A stretch of DNA of 64,000 nt from Cytophagales bacterium (lineage in GTDB: Bacteria > Bacteroidota > Bacteroidia > Cytophagales > 172606-1): contig JAUJNL010000012.1 in the NCBI GenBank assembly GCA_030448185.1, positions 1 to 64,000 on the forward strand, in the 5' to 3' direction. A program made the translations under genes and the position numbers. Shown here piece by piece: positions 9,420-18,788 of the stretch. The notes beneath the pieces were generated by a model, which was given only the letters and a program-made list of their open reading frames with translations, had not been told where the DNA came from and did not search any database. How positions within the stretch are numbered: position 1 is the first letter of the stretch; every line of letters begins with the position of its first letter.

Positions 9420-11285
9420 ATGCTGATGAATAAATCAACAGCCGTTTGCCGGCTATTAACCGTTCTGATCCCGTTTGTCTCCTGCCTGACCAGTGTCGGG
9501 CAGGCGCTTACCTTCGCCTTCGTCTCCGATACCCACATAGGCGCACCAGCCACGGCTGCCGAAGACCTGCAACGCACCGTCGATGACATTAATGCCATGC
9601 CGGAAGTGAGCTTTGTAGTCATTACCGGCGATATTACCGATTACGGCTCGGACGAAGAACTCCGGGAAGCGAAACGAATCTTTGACCAGCTCAACAAGAA
9701 GTGGTACATCATTCCCGGAAACCACGACACCAAATGGTCGGAGAGCGGCGGCAACAGCTTCCGGAAGGTATTCGGCGACGAACGGTTTGCGTTTCAGGCG
9801 GGAGAGTACTGGTTTGTGGGCTGCGGCAGCGGACCTAACATGCGAATGGCGCCGGGCCTGGTTTCGCGGGAAGATATACTCTGGCTCGATTCTACTGTCA
9901 CCCAAATCAAGGCTACGGGCCAGCCGCTGATTTTTCTGAATCATTACCCCCTAGACGCCGGCCTGGCCAACTGGTACCTGATTATCGATAAAATTAAGCA
10001 GGCCAATGTACAGGCGGCTTTGTGCGGTCATGGCCACCGCAGCCGGGCCATGAATGTAGAGGGAATACCCGCAGCAATGGGCCGATCCAATCTGCGAGCC
10101 AAAGACTCCATTGGTGGATATAATCTGGTGACCATCGAGAATGACACGATGTCTTTTGCCGAACGGATTACGGGCAGTCATACCAAACCCGTCTGGCACA
10201 CCATTGAACTGAAAAATCACCACTTCAGACTGGAGACCAACGCCCATCCCCGGCCCTCTTATCAGGTAAATACCCAGTATCCAAACGTAAAAGAAGCATG
10301 GCTGCTCCAGGACAGCAGTGATATCGGGGCGGGCATAGTAGAAGTGAAGGGTTTGAGCATTTATGCGAATACGAAGGGGCAGGTAGTGGCTTTGTCTACG
10401 GATAAGGGTCAGGTGCAATGGCGCTTTGCTACGGGAGGAAAGATTTATTCTACCCCTGCCGTACAGGGAAATAAAGTAGTGGTGGCATCTACCGATGGCA
10501 GTATTTATTGCCTGGATAAACGCACTGGGAAGCCCCTCTGGCAGTTCAAGACGGACAAAGCCATTGTAGCCTCTCCTCTGATTAGAGGCAAGACGGTATT
10601 TATTGGCAGTTCGGAAGGCAAATTCAGGGCTCTATCGTTGGCGGACGGCAAATTACAGTGGGAATACAACCAGGTAGCCGGTTTTGTGGAAAGCGTGCCC
10701 GTAGCCGATAAAGAAAAGGTTTTTTTCGGTTCCTGGGGGTCCCATTTTTACGCATTGGATCAGAAGACCGGGCAACTTGCCTGGAAATGGACCAATGGCA
10801 AAAGCCGTAATTACTCCCCGGCAGCCTGCGTACCGGTGCTGGTCGACGGACGAATCTATCTGCAAACACCTGACCGCACAGTAACCGCCATTGATGCCGC
10901 TTCGGGCAGGGAAATATGGAAATCCAACAAACACAAAGGCTTCGAATCCATGGGCGTATCCGAGGATCGGTCTCTCATTTACGTCAAGTGCATGAATGAT
11001 TCCCTCTGGGCCATTTCAACTAAGGGAGCTGTGATGCAGGATCCCTGGTTTGTCAATTGTGGTTTCGGCTATGAGATCAGCCCTTCACCCGTTGTGGAGA
11101 AAGACCAGTTGGTATTCATTCCGACCGACGAAGGTATATTATACGCCGTAGACCGGAGAAACAAGCAAGTGGTATGGGCACACAAATTCTCCAATGCGAT
11201 GCTCAACCGGGTGCAACCCCTCAAAGGCAATCACCTGCTTGTCACGACCATGGACGGGAAAGTAGCCAGGGTAAGCTACGAGTAA
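9420..11285 (+). CDS. Secreted metallophosphoesterase fused to a PQQ-like beta-propeller
   Basis: Metallophosphoesterase motifs SDTHIG, GDITDYG, GNHD, GHGHRSR; then PQQ-type blades (VVASTDGSIYCLDKRTGKPLWQFKTD etc.). Confidence 0.92.
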   Translation: MLMNKSTAVCRLLTVLIPFVSCLTSVGQALTFAFVSDTHIGAPATAAEDLQRTVDDINAMPEVSFVVITGDITDYGSDEELREAKRIFDQLNKKWYIIPGNHDTKWSESGGNSFRKVFGDERFAFQAGEYWFVGCGSGPNMRMAPGLVSREDILWLDSTVTQIKATGQPLIFLNHYPLDAGLANWYLIIDKIKQANVQAALCGHGHRSRAMNVEGIPAAMGRSNLRAKDSIGGYNLVTIENDTMSFAERITGSHTKPVWHTIELKNHHFRLETNAHPRPSYQVNTQYPNVKEAWLLQDSSDIGAGIVEVKGLSIYANTKGQVVALSTDKGQVQWRFATGGKIYSTPAVQGNKVVVASTDGSIYCLDKRTGKPLWQFKTDKAIVASPLIRGKTVFIGSSEGKFRALSLADGKLQWEYNQVAGFVESVPVADKEKVFFGSWGSHFYALDQKTGQLAWKWTNGKSRNYSPAACVPVLVDGRIYLQTPDRTVTAIDAASGREIWKSNKHKGFESMGVSEDRSLIYVKCMNDSLWAISTKGAVMQDPWFVNCGFGYEISPSPVVEKDQLVFIPTDEGILYAVDRRNKQVVWAHKFSNAMLNRVQPLKGNHLLVTTMDGKVARVSYE

Positions 11286-11351
11286 TACCTAGCTAGTTAA
11301 ACAATTCTTCATCAATTCGACGTCTGCTGCAAGGAGAATATTGCTTAAAAC

Positions 11352-11386
11352 AAAAGAAGCCTGCTAAGGACAGCAGGCTTCTTTTG
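11352..11386 (+). terminator. Rho-independent terminator
   Basis: aaaagaagcctgctaaggacagcaggcttctttt. Confidence 0.8.
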
Positions 11387-11409
11387 GTCGGGTAATCTAT
11401 TTTTTATGA

Positions 11410-12372
11410 TCACATTAAGCCAAATTTGATCGGTAAAGAATAGCGTACCGATACCGCCTTTCCGCGTTGTCTGCCTGGAACCCATTGCGGCATAATAGAA
11501 ATGACCCGTGCAGCTTCTTCATCACAGCCTCCCCCGATCCCTTTTAGTATAGTTACATCTCTTACCACTCCATTATATCCCACTACAAAACCAATATACA
11601 CAGTACCTATTATTCTTTTCTTCCGCGCTTCCTTAGGGTATTTTATATTTTGATTTAAAAAACCATAAAATGCTTTAACTCCTCCTGGAAATTCTGGCAT
11701 CTTCTCAAATGAATTATTATCATAGATTTGAGTGCTACCATCCGGAGCGTAATAGGTTCCTATCACCAATCCTTCTGGGGAAAATTCTTCTCTGTTTTCA
11801 ACGCTGCCATCTTCCCGGTAATACATCCATTCCCCATCCTTCTGGCCATTTTTGTACTGACCTTTGGCGCTGATCTTCCCGTTTTGTTGCCAATAAAGCC
11901 AATTTCCTGTTCCATTTTTCACATGCTGCACTCCGGTCGAATCCCAAAAATTTTCTATCCGATAAATGTGCCAATCGTATATTGGACCAGTTTTGTTAAA
12001 GTTATCTACGTAGTAGCCTTGCTGGCGAATTTGTCCGTTTGTATACCACTCCTGCCATTTTCCGACTCTTTCGCCGTCTATATACTTTCCTTTCGAGTCT
12101 AGCTGTCCATTAAGATGAAAATACTCGAAGTCGCCACTTTCCTTTCCGTTAGCAAAATTACCCATCATACGCTTCTTTCCCACTGAATAATACTCAGTAA
12201 CCGGACCATTTAATTTTCCGGTGGAATCCTTTGTCACAATTCGAAAATGTTCTCCTTTTTCCGAATCTGATATAGGTCGCCAGTTTTTATCCAGCCACTC
12301 CTGCACTTGCTGCTGGGCGTAAGTTTGAAATGAAATAAAAAAGAATACAAAAAGTAAAACACTAATTCTCAT
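11410..12372 (-). CDS. MORN-like repeat protein with TonB C-terminal domain
   Basis: Repeated GxxNGKxxxxGxYxxGxKxGxWxxY motifs; C-terminus EMPEFPGGVKAFYGFLNQNIKYPKEARKKRIIGTVYIGFVV is TonB_C. Confidence 0.85.
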   Translation of the reverse strand: MRISVLLFVFFFISFQTYAQQQVQEWLDKNWRPISDSEKGEHFRIVTKDSTGKLNGPVTEYYSVGKKRMMGNFANGKESGDFEYFHLNGQLDSKGKYIDGERVGKWQEWYTNGQIRQQGYYVDNFNKTGPIYDWHIYRIENFWDSTGVQHVKNGTGNWLYWQQNGKISAKGQYKNGQKDGEWMYYREDGSVENREEFSPEGLVIGTYYAPDGSTQIYDNNSFEKMPEFPGGVKAFYGFLNQNIKYPKEARKKRIIGTVYIGFVVGYNGVVRDVTILKGIGGGCDEEAARVISIMPQWVPGRQRGKAVSVRYSLPIKFGLM

Positions 12373-12476
12373 AAAGTGCCGATTTGAAAAAATTTCTGCT
12401 AAACAGAGTAAGTAAAAAAACATTTTAGAAGCTTATTATTCATGACACCCAAATTTCGATCCCCAAATCAATACGA

Positions 12477-13118
12477 CTAATCCTGCAAAAAAGGATTAAA
12501 CTTCTTTTCCTGCCCGATAGTGGTTTCGGGGCCGTGACCGGGATAAACCGTAACGTCATCACCTAAGGGGAAGAACTTATTCTTAATACTATTGATCAGG
12601 GTACGGTAATCGCCGCCGGGCATATCGGCGCGGCCAATACTGCGCTGGAACAGCACGTCACCACCGATGCAGAATTGCCCCTGCCGGTGGTAAAAAGCAA
12701 TGTGGCCCGGGGCATGACCGGGAACAAACAGCACTTCCAGGGTAGTATTACCGAAGCCTACTTTGTCTCCTTCGTTCAAGTACCCATCCGGTTCAGTGGG
12801 CTCGTAGGCCAATATGCCGTACATCGGAGCATAGAGTTGCACGGCTCGCAGTGTGGCTTCATCCTTTGGGTGAACCAGCAGTTTTACTCCGTACGTCCGT
12901 TTCACGAAGGCATTGCCCAGTACGTGATCCACGTGTCCGTGGGTATTGAGCAATTGTACCACTTGCAGCTTTTCCCCTTCAATAAAGGCTTTCAAGGCTT
13001 CTTTTTCCTCCCGGTCGTAGCAGCCGGGGTCAATGATGACGCATTCTTTGGTGTCATCGTACAACACGTAGGTGTTCTCCGATAAGGCATTGAAAGTGAA
13101 GACTTGAATCTGAACCAT
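12477..13118 (-). CDS. MBL-fold metallo-hydrolase (glyoxalase II-like)
   Basis: NTHGHVDHVLG, VPGHAPGHIAFY, GGDVLFQRSIGRADMPGGD, YPGHGPETTIGQEK. Confidence 0.93.
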   Translation of the reverse strand: MVQIQVFTFNALSENTYVLYDDTKECVIIDPGCYDREEKEALKAFIEGEKLQVVQLLNTHGHVDHVLGNAFVKRTYGVKLLVHPKDEATLRAVQLYAPMYGILAYEPTEPDGYLNEGDKVGFGNTTLEVLFVPGHAPGHIAFYHRQGQFCIGGDVLFQRSIGRADMPGGDYRTLINSIKNKFFPLGDDVTVYPGHGPETTIGQEKKFNPFLQD

Positions 13119-13312
13119 GATTTTCCTGATGAAAAGATTAGCTTGATTATACCCCTTAATAAATTTGGACATTGGCTACTGGCATAATCAGCACCAAAAA
13201 TAATCCAATTATTAATTTAACGCTTGCCTGTTTCCCTGGCACGAATACGATATTTAAGCAACTAACTAAAGAATCAGGGTAATCCTCCGATCATGCAAAT
13301 CAAGGTTCAGAC

Positions 13313-14026
13313 CTATTTATACAGCAGAAACACAGTTGGCTTCTTGTGCAAATCTGGGGGCTGCCTGCGCCAATCCTGAACCAGTTTGGTCTGAATCAGT
13401 TCGTCGGGAGCGGTAAGTTGGGAGGCAATGCAGAGGGGTGTTTGGGACTGGCAGGTTTTCAAAATTTCTTCGAGTAATTGGTTGTTTCGGTAGGGCGTTT
13501 CCATGAAAATCTGGGTCTGATTCCGCTGCTGGGCTTCCTTTTCCAGGTACTTAATCGTTCGGGACCGGTCCGCCCGGTCAATGGGCAGGTAACCGTGAAA
13601 TACAAAGGATTGTCCGCTGAAACCAGCCCCCATTAAAGCCAGCAGAATCGAAGAAGGTCCAACCAGGGGCACCACCCGAATCCCTGATTTATGCGCCAGC
13701 TTTACAGCTACTGCCCCTGGGTCGGCCACTCCCGGACAACCGGCTTCAGATAAGACGCCCATATCCTTTCCGGTAAGTATCAGTTTGATCTGTTCGGCGG
13801 TTTCAGCCTCTGGCGTTTCTTTGCTTAACTCATAAAATGTCAGGCTTTCAATGGTTTTACCGGTTTTCAATTCGCTGATAAACCGACGGGCAGTCCGGAT
13901 ATTTTCGGCAAAGAAATAATCGATTTGGGTGATTGTTTCGCGTACCTGGGGAGAGAGCACCTTTTCGGCCGTGCCGGGAGCCAGGACCGTAGGAATCAGA
14001 AAAAGGGAGCCGGGAGTAGCAGACAT
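13313..14026 (-). CDS. RsmI/YraL-like SAM-dependent methyltransferase
   Basis: LFLIPTVL, SEAGCPGVADPGA, VVPLVGPSSILLALMGAGFSGQSFVFHGYLP, METPYRNNQLLEEIL. Confidence 0.88.
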   Translation of the reverse strand: MSATPGSLFLIPTVLAPGTAEKVLSPQVRETITQIDYFFAENIRTARRFISELKTGKTIESLTFYELSKETPEAETAEQIKLILTGKDMGVLSEAGCPGVADPGAVAVKLAHKSGIRVVPLVGPSSILLALMGAGFSGQSFVFHGYLPIDRADRSRTIKYLEKEAQQRNQTQIFMETPYRNNQLLEEILKTCQSQTPLCIASQLTAPDELIQTKLVQDWRRQPPDLHKKPTVFLLYK

Positions 14027-14333
14027 ATAGAGATAAGATTTCGAGGGTTGGAGTGGCGTGCGGATGTCGGAAATGTTAAATGGGTATTAGGTATCAGGTA
14101 TTAGTGAGTGGTCATCGGGAAAAAAGGGTTATTAGGTACTCGGTATTGGTCAATTAGTATTTATTTTAATGCCTTTTTTCCCGAATACCGAGTACCTAAT
14201 ACATCACATCTGATTGGCCTCATTTTTGTTTTACGTCTGGTATCTCAAATCTTTTGACTGTTTAAACCTTGACACCATTACACAGTCAAAGCTATTGAGA
14301 ATTAGTATACGTAGTGTAACCTAAATTGCTTTC

Positions 14334-14459
14334 GTATGAAACGTTTCTGTATCTCATTGTTTTTATTGTTGGGGGTGGTTGTTAACGAATATGCGTGGGG
14401 GCAAGTCCGGGTGGTAGTCGCAATTGTGGAAAAAGACCAGTTGGTAATACCTAGCTAGT
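14334..14459 (+). pseudogene. 5' fragment of the small secreted protein gene seen intact at 17021, fused to a fragment of the PQQ-propeller gene
   Basis: MKRFCISLFLLLGVVVNEYAWGQVRVVV resembles MKRFCISLFLLMGLFVTENAWAQVRVVV (17021); then attgtggaaaaagaccagttggta matches 11090 region. Confidence 0.8.
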
Positions 14460-14514
14460 TAAACAATTCTTCATCAATTCGACGTCTGCTGCAAGGAGAA
14501 TATTGCCAAAAGCC

Positions 14515-15125
14515 TGCTAAGGAAGGATCACATTAAGCCGATTTGATTATACGCCGTAGACCGGGAGAAACAAGCAAGTGGTACCTATTATGGTATTTTA
14601 TATTTGATTTAAAAAACCATAAAATGCATAAATTCGGCATCTTCTCAAATGAATTATTATCGATGCTCATCGGGTGCTGCAATCCTTCTGGGAAAATTCT
14701 TCTCTGTTTTCAACGCTGCCATCTTCCCGGTAATACAATCCCCATCCTTCTGCATTTTTGTCTGACCTTTGGCGCTGATCTTCCCGTTTTGTTGCCAATA
14801 AAGCCAATTTCCTGACTGGGGAATCCCAAAAAAGTAAATGTGCAATCGTATGTTGGACAGGTAATTATCTACGAGTATTTGTCCGTTTGGCACTCTTTGC
14901 ATCCCAATAAAGCAAAATTACCCTTACTCACTGAATAATACTCAGTAACCGGACCATTTAATTTTCGTGGAATCCTTTGTCACAATTCGAAAATGTTCTC
15001 CTTTTCCTGGAAGCCACTCCTGCACTTGCTGCTGGGCGTAAAGTTTGAAATGAAATAAAAAAGAATACAAAAAGTAAAAACATTCTCAAAGTGCCGATTT
15101 GAAAAAATTTCTGCAAACAGTAAAA
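14515..15125 (-). pseudogene. Decayed copy of the MORN/TonB_C gene (11410-12372)
   Basis: Shared blocks such as ctgtttttcaacgctgccatcttcccggtaatac and gacctttggcgctgatcttcccgttttgttgccaataaagccaatttcctg, with deletions. Confidence 0.9.
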
Positions 15126-15177
15126 AAACATTTTAGCTTATTATTCTTTAATTCCAGTCCACAAATCAATACGACTA

Positions 15178-15805
15178 ATCCTGCAAAAAAGTTAAACTTC
15201 TTTCTGCCCGATGGTGGTTTCGGGGCCGTGACCGGGATAAACCGTAACGTCATCACCTAAGGGGAAGAACTTATTCTTAATACTATTGATCAGGGTACGG
15301 TAATCGCCGCCGGGCATATCGGCGCGGCCAATACTGCGCTGGAACAGCACGTCACCACCGATGCAGAATTGCCCCTGCCGGTGGTAAAAAGCAATATGGC
15401 CCGGGGCATGACCGGGAACAAACAGCACTTCCAGGGTAGTATTACGAAGCCTACTTTGTCTCCTTCGTTCAAGTACCCATCCGGTTCAGTGGGCTCGTAG
15501 GCCAATATACCGTACATCGGAGCATGAAGTTGCACGGCTCGCAGTGTAGCTTCATCCTTTGGGTGAACCAGCAGTTTTACTCCGTACGTCCGTTTCACGA
15601 AGGCATTGCCCAGTACGTGATCGTGTCCGTGGATTGAACAATTGTACCACTTGCAGCTTTTCCCCTTCAATAAAGGCTTTCAAGGCTTCTTTTTCCTCCC
15701 CAGTCGTAGCAGCCGGGGTCAATGATGACGCATTCTTTGGTGTCGTCGTACAACACGTAGGTGTTCTCCGACAAGGCATTGATGAAGACTTGAATCTGAA
15801 CCATA
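15178..15805 (-). pseudogene. Frameshifted copy of the MBL-fold hydrolase gene (12477-13118)
   Basis: ORFs 15192..15428, 15290..15670 and 15552..15827 carry pieces of the same protein in different frames. Confidence 0.93.
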
Positions 15806-16007
15806 TTGTCTGAACCGTTGATACCAAAAATAATCCAATGAGGTCCTAAATCGGATTACCAATTTCCTCATTCAGCTAAATGCCTATAGCTTCCCAAACT
15901 AAGCTTATTGGCACCACCCCTCAATTATTGATTTAACGCTTTGGCACGAATACGATATTTAAGCAACTAACTTCAAATCATCATTCCGATCATCAGCGGT
16001 TCAGACC

Positions 16008-16715
16008 TATTTATAGAGCAGAAACACGGTCGGCTTTTTGTGCAAATCCTGGGGGCTGCCTGCGCCAGTACCTGAACCAGTTTGGTCGAATCAGTTCGTC
16101 GGGAGCGGTAAGTTGGGAGGCAATGCAGAGGGTGTTTAGGACTGGCAGGTTTTCAAAATTTCTTCGAGTAATTGGTTGTTTCGGTAGGGCGTTTCCATGA
16201 AAATCTGGGTCTGATTCCGCTGCTGGGCTTCCTTTTCAGGTACTTAATCGTTCGGGACCGGTCCGCGGTCAATGGGCAGGTAACCGTGAAATACAAAGGA
16301 TTGTCCGCTGAAACCAGCCCCCATTAAAGCCAGCGAATCGAAGAAGGTCCAACCAGGGCACCACCCGAATCCCTGATTTATGCGCCAGCTTCACAGCTAC
16401 TGCCCCTGGGTCTGACACTCCCCGGACAACCGGCTTCAGATAAGACGCCCATATCCTTTCCGGTAAGTATCAGTTTGATCTGTTCGGCGGTTTCAGCCTC
16501 TGGCGTTTCTTTGCTTAACTCATAAAATGTCAGGCTTTCAATGGTTTTACCGGTTTTCAATTCGCTGATAAACCGACGGGCAATCCGGATATTTTCGGCA
16601 AAGAAATAATCGATTTGGGTGATTGTTTCGCGTACCTGGGAGAGAGCACCCTTTTCGGCCGTGCCGAGAGCCAGAACCGTAGGAATCGAAAAAGGGGCCG
16701 GGAGTAGCAGACATA
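16008..16715 (-). pseudogene. Frameshifted copy of the RsmI-like methyltransferase gene (13313-14026)
   Basis: Near-identical nucleotide blocks; ORF 16378..16560 reads KTGKTIESLTFYELSKETPEAETAEQIKLILTGKDMGVLSEAGCPG. Confidence 0.93.
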
Positions 16716-17020
16716 TAGAGATAAGATTTCGAGGGTTGGAGTGGCGCGCGGATGTCGGAAATGTTAAATGGGTATTAGGTATCAGGTATTAGTGAGTGGT
16801 CATCGGGAAAAAGGTATTAGGTACTCGGTATTGGTCAATTAGTATTTATTTTAATGCCTTTTTCCCGAATACCGAGTACCTAATACATCACATCTGATTG
16901 GCCTCATTTTTGTTTTACGTCTGGTATCTCGATCTTTTGACGGTTTAAACCTTGACCCCATTATGCGGTCAAAAGCTAGTAGAGAATTAGTATACGTAGT
17001 GTAACCTAAATTGCTTTCGT

Positions 17021-17275
17021 ATGAAACGTTTCTGTATCTCATTGTTTTTATTGATGGGGCTGTTTGTTACCGAAAATGCCTGGGCGCAAGTCCGGGTGGT
17101 AGTCAAAATGTCCCGCCTCCCGCCGGGTAGTGTATGTAGCGCCGCGTCCGGTTCCTCCACCTCCCCCGTGGTGATTGTGCAGCCTGCCCCGGTAAGGTAT
17201 GCGTATGTTCAACCGGCTCCGGTAGTGGTAGTTCAGGAACGGCAGCATCACCGCCATTGTTCCCGGCGCTGGTAA
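17021..17275 (+). CDS. Small secreted protein, Pro/Val/His-rich
   Basis: Signal peptide MKRFCISLFLLMGLFVTENAWAQ; low-complexity PVRYAYVQPAPVVVVQERQHHRHCSRRW; followed by a terminator. Confidence 0.6.
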   Translation: MKRFCISLFLLMGLFVTENAWAQVRVVVKMSRLPPGSVCSAASGSSTSPVVIVQPAPVRYAYVQPAPVVVVQERQHHRHCSRRW

Positions 17276-17289
17276 GAGTATTCGGGAAG

Positions 17290-17330
17290 ACAATACAAAA
17301 AGGAGGCTTTGAGCCTCCTTTTTGTATTGT
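17290..17330. terminator. Strong bidirectional-type terminator
   Basis: acaatacaaaaaggaggctttgagcctcctttttgtattgt. Confidence 0.9.
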
Positions 17331-17420
17331 TATTTTCCAACCGAGTAATGACTACCCGTTTTTAATCGCCGGCACTGAGATAAATCTGCGGCAGAACATT
17401 AACCTTACACTTTACTCACT

Positions 17421-17645
17421 ATGGACCCAAACATGCAAGGCATTGGCAGAATGTTACTGATCGGCGGCAGGTATTGGCCCTGGTAGGTTTGTTTTTTATT
17501 CTTTCTCCAAAAATTCCCTTTTAGGCCGTTTGCCCGAGGATATTCTGGTGAAACGGAAAATTTTACGTTTATTTCCCGCTGGCCACCAGTATTCTGCTGA
17601 TATACTTTTCTCCCTGGTCATATGGCTGATCCGGCGGTTTGGCTC
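17421..17645 (+). pseudogene. DUF2905-type small membrane protein, frameshifted
   Basis: MDPNMQGIGRMLLIGG + (shifted) LFFILSPKIPF-GRLPEDILVKRK + LVIWLIRRF gives the DUF2905 layout after ~1-nt corrections. Confidence 0.65.
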
Positions 17646-17814
17646 TTGGGAAACCTTTTATAAACCTCACCCCCGCCCCTCTCCTGCTGAGAGGGGAGCC
17701 AAAATCGTCTTATTCAAAGTCCTTCTCAGTGGGGGACGAAAACGAGAGTTTTCGGGCCAGCCTGAGAGAGGATTTGAAGGATTTAGGATGGGGTTTACTG
17801 CTCGGCTCGTTAAT

Positions 17815-18567
17815 GAACTTTTCAATCATCTCAACCAGAACCTGCGGCTTTCGGCGTGAACCCAATGTCCCGCATCAGGTACCGTTTCCAGCCGGGAATT
17901 AGGAAAATGATCTTAATCAGTTTGGTATCTTCGTCCTTAATGTATCTTGAGTTGCCACCCCGGATAAATAATACCGGTTTTCGGAGTAGAAATGCGTAGG
18001 CAGACCTTCCCCACGTTCTCAATCCCTTCGCTGATGGCCGCAAGATTAAACCGCCGGGCAAATTTACCGCTTTCAGTCCGGTAAAGGCTTTTCAGCAAGA
18101 AATTGTCGCGTATCGGGCACTGCAATGTGGCGGGCTATCTGTTCTTCGGCCTCCTGCCGGCTCCCGATTTTCTCCAGGTCAACGGCGAACAGACCGGCTA
18201 ACTCATCAGCATGGTGCGGACGGTAGTATTTGGGTGCAATATCCACCACTACCATTTTACTGAAAAGTTGAGGTGTGTAGCGGCCCGCAAAATACATGGC
18301 AATCTTGCCTCCCATGGAATGTCCGATAATGATGGACTGTTCGATCTGATGTTTCCGGAGAAATTCCTGTAAATCGGCACTCATCACCTCGTAGTTGAAC
18401 TCGGGGTCGTGGGGAGAACGGCCGTGATTACGGTTATCAACCAGGTAAACCATATATTTTTCGGCCAGAACCTTGGCTACACTCTGCCAGTTGTCCAGCA
18501 TCCCGAAAAGACCGTGCAGAATAATAATGGGGGCTCCCTGCCCTAATACTTTATAGTTAAGCTCCAT
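17815..18567 (-). pseudogene. Alpha/beta-fold hydrolase (YbfF-like), intact N-terminus, frameshifted C-terminus
   Basis: LHGLFGMLDNWQSVAKVLAEKYMVYLVDNRNHGRSPH, GHSMGGKIAMYFA; downstream frames carry FNLAAISEGIENVG, PVLFIRGGNSRYI. Confidence 0.8.
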
Positions 18568-18788
18568 ATTGATGTGCTGATTAGAGGATGTACTGATAGG
18601 CTAATGGTGTCGGAATGCGGATTTCGGAAATAATTTGAAATTGGGCTAAGGTTTGTATAACGTTAGTTATACAGTTATCGGACTGTGCAAATGTACGGTT
18701 TGAAATGCAATAGCCCGGCATAGGGTCCGGGCTACTGATAGAAATGCTTCTTATTAACCAGAAACTGAAAACTAACAACCGTTAACTA

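Larger units (their letters stand above)
14425..17090. repeat. Eroded second copy of a tandem duplication of ~11089-14424
   Basis: Long collinear stretches of near-identity to 11.28-14.33 kb (PQQ 3' end, MORN/TonB gene, MBL gene, RsmI-like gene, intergenic repeat, start of MKRFCIS ORF) broken by many small deletions. Confidence 0.95.

Noticed and set aside
14543-16560. Short ORFs in 14.5-16.6 kb as novel genes
   Set aside because: They are broken pieces of the duplicated MORN/TonB, MBL and methyltransferase genes.
17639-17902. 87-aa ORF (MALGKPFINLTPAPLLLRGEPKSS)
   Set aside because: Arises from a CCTCACCCC-type intergenic repeat overlapping the frameshifted hydrolase 3' region.
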